The translations under genes and the position numbers were made by a program. The notes beneath the pieces were generated by a model. It was not told the DNA's origin. It saw only the letters and a program-made list of their open reading frames with translations, and made no database searches. This document shows positions 60,236-64,000 of a DNA stretch of 64,000 bases, in pieces (position 1 is the first letter of the stretch; each line of letters starts with the position of its first letter). Source of the DNA: Paracoccaceae bacterium (lineage in GTDB: Bacteria > Pseudomonadota > Alphaproteobacteria > Rhodobacterales > Rhodobacteraceae); contig JALUYI010000018.1 of the NCBI GenBank assembly GCA_027013095.1, positions 124,001-188,000 on the forward strand, read 5' to 3'.

Positions 60236-60738
60236 CCACGACCCGCCTGCCGCATGAAAAAGGCTTTCACATTTCCTGGGACCAGATCCACCGCGACAGC
60301 CGCGCACTGGCCTGGCGCCTGGACGGGCACGGCCCCGATGACGGCAGCTGGCGCGCGGTGGTGGCCATCACCCGCGGCGGCATGGCCCCGGCCATGATCA
60401 TCGCCCGCGAACTGGACATCCGCGTTGTCGATACCATCAGCATCAAATCCTACGACCACCAGAAACAGTCCGAAGCGGTGGTGCTGAAATCCCCCGACCC
60501 CGAGATCATCGGCGACGGCACCGGTATCCTGATCATCGACGATCTGGTGGACACCGGCAAGACGTTGGAGGTGGTGCGCCGCAAATTTCCCAAGGCGCAT
60601 GTCGCCACCGTTTATGCCAAGCCCAAGGGCCGCCCGATGGTGGACAGCTTTATCACCGAGGTCAGCCAGGATACCTGGATCTTCTTTCCCTGGGATATGG
60701 CGCTGCAATATGTGGAGCCCTACCGCGGCACCGACTGA
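60232..60738 (+). CDS. gpt: Xanthine-guanine phosphoribosyltransferase
   Basis: 168-residue purine salvage enzyme. The PRPP-binding loop [18 protein letters not shown] and the hood [14 protein letters not shown] are in place. Its start overlaps fabI (ATGA) and its stop overlaps the P450 start (TGATG). Confidence 0.94.
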   Translation: MTTTRLPHEKGFHISWDQIHRDSRALAWRLDGHGPDDGSWRAVVAITRGGMAPAMIIARELDIRVVDTISIKSYDHQKQSEAVVLKSPDPEIIGDGTGILIIDDLVDTGKTLEVVRRKFPKAHVATVYAKPKGRPMVDSFITEVSQDTWIFFPWDMALQYVEPYRGTD

Positions 60739-61925
60739 TGCAAAGCCTCAGCCAGTCGCCACTGGACCCGGCCTTTATCCAGAACCCCTATCCGTTTTAT
60801 GACCGCGCCCGCGCCTGCGGCCCGCTGTTTTTCTGGCCCGAGTACGATCTGGCCTGCGCCTGCTCGTTTGAGGCTGTGGACAGCCTGCTGCGGGACCGGC
60901 GCCTCGGGCGGGCGCAACCCGTCGAGCTGCAACGTCCGGTGCCCGAGCATCTGCAACCGTTTTACGCCTTTGAGCGCCACTCGATGCTGGAGCTTGAGCC
61001 CCCCGATCACACCCGCTTGCGCGGCCTCGTGCTGCGCGCCTTCACCAGTCGGCGGATCAACGCTATGGCCGATCAGATCGCCGCTCTTGGCAATCGGCTG
61101 ATCGATGCGTTTCCCGTCCGCACTTCGTTCGATCTGCTGCCCGCCTTTGCCGAGCAGATTCCCGTCATCGTCATCAGCCGTCTCTTGGGGGTGCCAGAAG
61201 AGATGGCGCCGCAACTCCTTGGCTGGTCGCATGACATGGTGGCGATGTATCAGGCCAACCGCGACCGGCAGACCGAAGAGCGTGCGGTTGTGGCCACCTG
61301 TGCCTTTTCCGACTTCATGCGCGACTATATCGACAGCCGACGCTCGCGCCCCGCCGATGATCTGATCAGCACCCTGATCGCCGCAAACGCGGACGGCGCG
61401 CGCCTCAGCACGGATGAGCTGATCACCACCACCATCCTGCTGTTGAATGCCGGCCACGAAGCGACCGTCCATGCCATCGGGAACGGCGTCAAGACCCTGC
61501 TTCAGTCCGGGCAAGACATCGCTGCACTGCTCGCCCCCGAGCGCTGCGCCGCAACCATCGAAGAAACCATCCGCCTAGACCCGCCCCTGCATATGTTCAC
61601 GCGTTATGTGTATGAAGACATGACGATTTTTGGCGAGGAATTCAAACGCGGCGCGCAGATCGGCCTGCTGTTGGGGGCTGCCAACCACGATCCCCGGCGC
61701 TTTCCATCGCCGCAACTTCTGGACCCAGCGCGCAAGGATGGATCGAACGCCAGCTTTGGCGCCGGGCTGCATTTTTGCATCGGGGCCCCGCTGGCCCGGC
61801 TTGAGTTGCAGATCGCCCTGCCAATCCTCTTTGGGCGCTGCCCGACCCTGACCCTCGCGCGCCCGCCGGACTATGCCGACCGCTACCATTTCCACGGGCT
61901 GACGCAGCTGATGGTCAGGTTGTGA
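60738..61925 (+). CDS. Cytochrome P450, short soluble type
   Basis: 395-residue bacterial class I P450. The I-helix reads LLLNAGHEAT, the K-helix ETIRLDPP and the haem loop FGAGLHFCIGAPLARLE with the axial Cys. The Thr after AGHEA is present for oxygen activation. It starts inside the gpt stop codon (TGATG), so all three genes fabI-gpt-P450 are coupled. No ferredoxin or reductase partner is encoded nearby. Substrate is unknown; a fatty-acyl or sterol-like substrate would fit the FabI link but that is only context. Confidence 0.92.
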   Translation: MQSLSQSPLDPAFIQNPYPFYDRARACGPLFFWPEYDLACACSFEAVDSLLRDRRLGRAQPVELQRPVPEHLQPFYAFERHSMLELEPPDHTRLRGLVLRAFTSRRINAMADQIAALGNRLIDAFPVRTSFDLLPAFAEQIPVIVISRLLGVPEEMAPQLLGWSHDMVAMYQANRDRQTEERAVVATCAFSDFMRDYIDSRRSRPADDLISTLIAANADGARLSTDELITTTILLLNAGHEATVHAIGNGVKTLLQSGQDIAALLAPERCAATIEETIRLDPPLHMFTRYVYEDMTIFGEEFKRGAQIGLLLGAANHDPRRFPSPQLLDPARKDGSNASFGAGLHFCIGAPLARLELQIALPILFGRCPTLTLARPPDYADRYHFHGLTQLMVRL

Positions 61926-61934
61926 GGGGTCTTG

Positions 61935-63098
61935 TCACGACAGCGGCTGCGCCGTCTCCACCAGCTTGACGAAATAGCTGGCCCCGATGGGTGACGCCTC
62001 GTCGTTGAAATCAAACTCGGGGTGATGCAGGCCAGCCCCCTCGCCCGTCCCCAGACACAGATAGGCGCCGGGGCGCCGCTCTAGCATATAGGCGAAATCC
62101 TCGGCCCCCATCGAGGGCGGAACCTCGTCCGAAACCAGCGCCTCACCGGCAACCGAGCGCGCGACATCCAAAGCAAACGCGGTCTCGCGGGGGTGGTTGA
62201 CCGTCGCCGGATAGCCGTAATCGTAATTCAGCTCGGCCGACCCGCCCAGCGCCGCGGCGACCTGCTCGACGATGGCGCGCATACGGGTCACGATCATATC
62301 GCGTGTCTCGACCTTCATCGTACGCACGGTTCCTTGCATAAAGGCGCTGGCGGGCACGATATTATGGCTGGTGCCGGTTTCGATTCGGGTGATGGACAGT
62401 ACTGCATTGTCCACGGGGTCCAGATTTCGGCTGACGATGGTTTGCAGCGCTTGGGCGATCTGCACCGCGATCATCACCGAATCAACCGTGGTATTGGGCA
62501 TGGCGGCGTGCCCACCCTGCCCGGTAATATTGATCTGAAACTCGTCGGCGGCGGCCAGCAACGGCCCGGCGCGGCCGCCCATAAAGCCAAACGGCATGCC
62601 GGGAAAATTGTGAATGCCGTAAACCTGCCCGACCTCAAAGCGCTCCATGATGCCCTCTTTGCACATGGCATCGCCCCCCGCGCCGCCTTCTTCGGCGGGT
62701 TGAAAGATCAGCGCGACCCGGCCCTTGAAATTGCGCGTCTCGGCCAGATAACGCGCCGCCCCCAGCAGCATCGAGGTGTGCCCGTCATGGCCGCAGGCGT
62801 GCATCTTGCCGTCGATCTTGGACTTGTAAGGCAGATCGCGGGCCTCCTGAATGGGCAGCGCATCCATGTCGGCGCGCAAGCCGATGGTCGGCCCCTCCCC
62901 CTGCCCGTTGATGATTGCAACAAGGCCGGTCTGGGCAATCCCGTCATGGATTTCGTCAACGCCGAATTCTTCCAGCCGCTGCCGCACAAACGCTGCCGTT
63001 TCAAAACAGTCAAAGCCCAGCTCGGGATTGGCATGAAGATGCTGGCGCCAGGTTTTCATATCGTCGTGAAACTCGGCAATTCGGTTAATGATCGGCAT
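61935..63098 (-). CDS. M20-family amidohydrolase
   Basis: 387-residue metallopeptidase-like amidohydrolase (hippurate/IAA-amino-acid hydrolase group). Metal ligands appear in HACGHDGHTSML, QPAEEGGAGG and the late GAGLHHPEFDFND. The lid domain GQGGHAAMPNTT lies in the middle. ATG at 63098 starts the family domain. It converges on the P450 (9-base gap) and diverges from mazG. Confidence 0.92.
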   Translation of the reverse strand: MPIINRIAEFHDDMKTWRQHLHANPELGFDCFETAAFVRQRLEEFGVDEIHDGIAQTGLVAIINGQGEGPTIGLRADMDALPIQEARDLPYKSKIDGKMHACGHDGHTSMLLGAARYLAETRNFKGRVALIFQPAEEGGAGGDAMCKEGIMERFEVGQVYGIHNFPGMPFGFMGGRAGPLLAAADEFQINITGQGGHAAMPNTTVDSVMIAVQIAQALQTIVSRNLDPVDNAVLSITRIETGTSHNIVPASAFMQGTVRTMKVETRDMIVTRMRAIVEQVAAALGGSAELNYDYGYPATVNHPRETAFALDVARSVAGEALVSDEVPPSMGAEDFAYMLERRPGAYLCLGTGEGAGLHHPEFDFNDEASPIGASYFVKLVETAQPLS

Positions 63099-63165
63099 CT
63101 GTGGACTCTCCCCTGATAACGGCCCTATTTTGACCCCAGACTTACTGATTTTGACCGGATGGACA

Positions 63166-64000
63166 ATGCCCGATTTTACCCCTGAGTTGAAAACCAGCCA
63201 AAAGCTCTGCCTTGATCCCGACGGTGGCCTTGCGCGGTTGCAGGAAATCATGCGCCGTCTGCGCGATCCCGCAAGCGGATGCCCTTGGGATATCGCGCAG
63301 GATTTCTCCACCATCGCCCCTTATACGATTGAAGAGGCCTATGAGGTGGCCGACGCCATCCAGACCGGCAACTGGGAGGGGCTGAAGGGCGAGCTTGGCG
63401 ATCTGTTGCTGCAGGTGGTCTACCACAGCCAGATGGCCGCCGAGGCGGATTTGTTCGATCTGGATGCGGTCGTTCAGGCGATCTCGGACAAGATGGTGCG
63501 GCGCCATCCGCATGTGTTTGGCGATGAAAGCCGGGACAAGACGCCCGCCCAGCAGAGCCGCGACTGGGAGGTTATCAAAGCCGCCGAGCGGGCTGCCGAG
63601 GGGGCGCAAAACGATCGCACGCTGGACGGGGTTGCACAGGGTCTGCCGGCCTTGCTGCGGGCCGTCAAGCTGCAGAATCGCGCCGCCCGGGTGGGGTTCG
63701 ACTGGCCCGGGATCGGCGGAGTTCTGGACAAGATCAGCGAAGAATGTGCGGAATTAGCCGAGGCGCAAGCGCAAAAAACCACGGTCGAGATTACGGAGGA
63801 ATTTGGCGATCTCATGTTCGTCATGGCCAATCTGGCGCGGCATCTGGGCCTTGATCCCGAGGCATCCCTGCGGGCGGCAAATGATAAATTCATCCGCCGA
63901 TTCAATGCCGTAGAGGATGAACTTGCGACGCTTGGCAAAACCCCATCGACCTCGAGCCTAGCCGAGATGGATGCGCTTTGGGATCGGGTCAAGGCGCGCG
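63166..64000 (+). CDS. mazG: Nucleoside triphosphate pyrophosphohydrolase MazG (3' end cut)
   Basis: Open frame of 278 residues that runs into the window end; the last visible residues EMDALWDRVKAR are the usual C-terminus, so only a few residues are missing. Two MazG repeats carry the Glu metal sites: EEAYEVADAIQ with GELGDLLLQVVYH in the first, and EECAELAEAQ with EFGDLMFVMANLARH in the second. The enzyme breaks down non-canonical NTPs and lowers ppGpp. The start at 63166 follows CGGATGGACA. Confidence 0.93.
   Translation, partial: MPDFTPELKTSQKLCLDPDGGLARLQEIMRRLRDPASGCPWDIAQDFSTIAPYTIEEAYEVADAIQTGNWEGLKGELGDLLLQVVYHSQMAAEADLFDLDAVVQAISDKMVRRHPHVFGDESRDKTPAQQSRDWEVIKAAERAAEGAQNDRTLDGVAQGLPALLRAVKLQNRAARVGFDWPGIGGVLDKISEECAELAEAQAQKTTVEITEEFGDLMFVMANLARHLGLDPEASLRAANDKFIRRFNAVEDELATLGKTPSTSSLAEMDALWDRVKAR

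Overview
The window looks like a chromosomal segment of a Rhodobacteraceae (Roseobacter-group type) alphaproteobacterium. This rests on a GC-rich sequence, a CckA-type hybrid kinase, a class II B12-dependent ribonucleotide reductase, the alphaproteobacterial clusters yajC-secD-secF-Mth938 and surE-pcm-nlpD, an orphan LuxR-type regulator, a MHIEPGVV-type CbiM permease and a tandem cold-shock-domain protein beside a DUF192 gene. Most genes are housekeeping. I saw no prophage, insertion sequence, CRISPR array or rRNA operon. There is one tRNA, tRNA-Pro(UGG).

Layout. 1-9 kb: copper ATPase copA (cut by the window edge) and its sensor cueR, a DadA-like oxidase, an Atm1-type ABC exporter, an alpha/beta hydrolase-OsmC fusion, and phoU-phoB behind two tandem Pho boxes. 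9-15 kb: a translationally coupled HlyD/ATPase/ABC-2 exporter operon, an acetolactate-synthase-like TPP enzyme and a LuxR solo. 15-21 kb: tsf and rpsB with a structured leader, a DoxX-LLM monooxygenase pair behind a palindromic operator, and a second copper module (PCu(A)C chaperone, CtaG-like factor, DUF2946 protein). 21-23.4 kb: a cobalamin riboswitch driving an orphan cbiM, then a gene graveyard holding a broken formylglycine-generating-enzyme-like gene and a decayed second cobalamin riboswitch with no gene behind it. 23-30 kb: cckA, an RsmB-like methyltransferase, a MAPEG-like protein, guaB and a SLAC1/TehA-like channel. 30-36 kb: a run of same-strand genes (membrane hydrolase, cytochrome P450, ppx, rlmE), then ccdA and a TusA-like gene. 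36-45 kb: a LysM envelope protein, a LOG-family protein, rarD, sodB and the Sec auxiliary genes. 45-51 kb: serS, surE-pcm-nlpD, a DUF2852 membrane protein under a twin operator, Bpt aminoacyltransferase and an L,D-transpeptidase. 52-58 kb: an ImmA/IrrE-like protease next to nrdJ, then tRNA-Pro, DUF192 and the cold-shock gene. 58-64 kb: pdxH, the overlapping trio fabI-gpt-P450, an M20 amidohydrolase and mazG (cut by the window end).

Two themes recur. One is copper and envelope redox maturation: CopA/CueR, PCu(A)C/CtaG/DUF2946 and CcdA. The other is cobalamin: riboswitch-cbiM, the decayed riboswitch and B12-dependent NrdJ. The features most worth a second look are the twin riboswitch and pseudogene region, the membrane hydrolase-P450 pair, the fabI-gpt-P450 trio, and three uncharacterised palindromic operators whose regulators are not identifiable here. 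I did not find a clear candidate for a wholly new defence or metabolic system.
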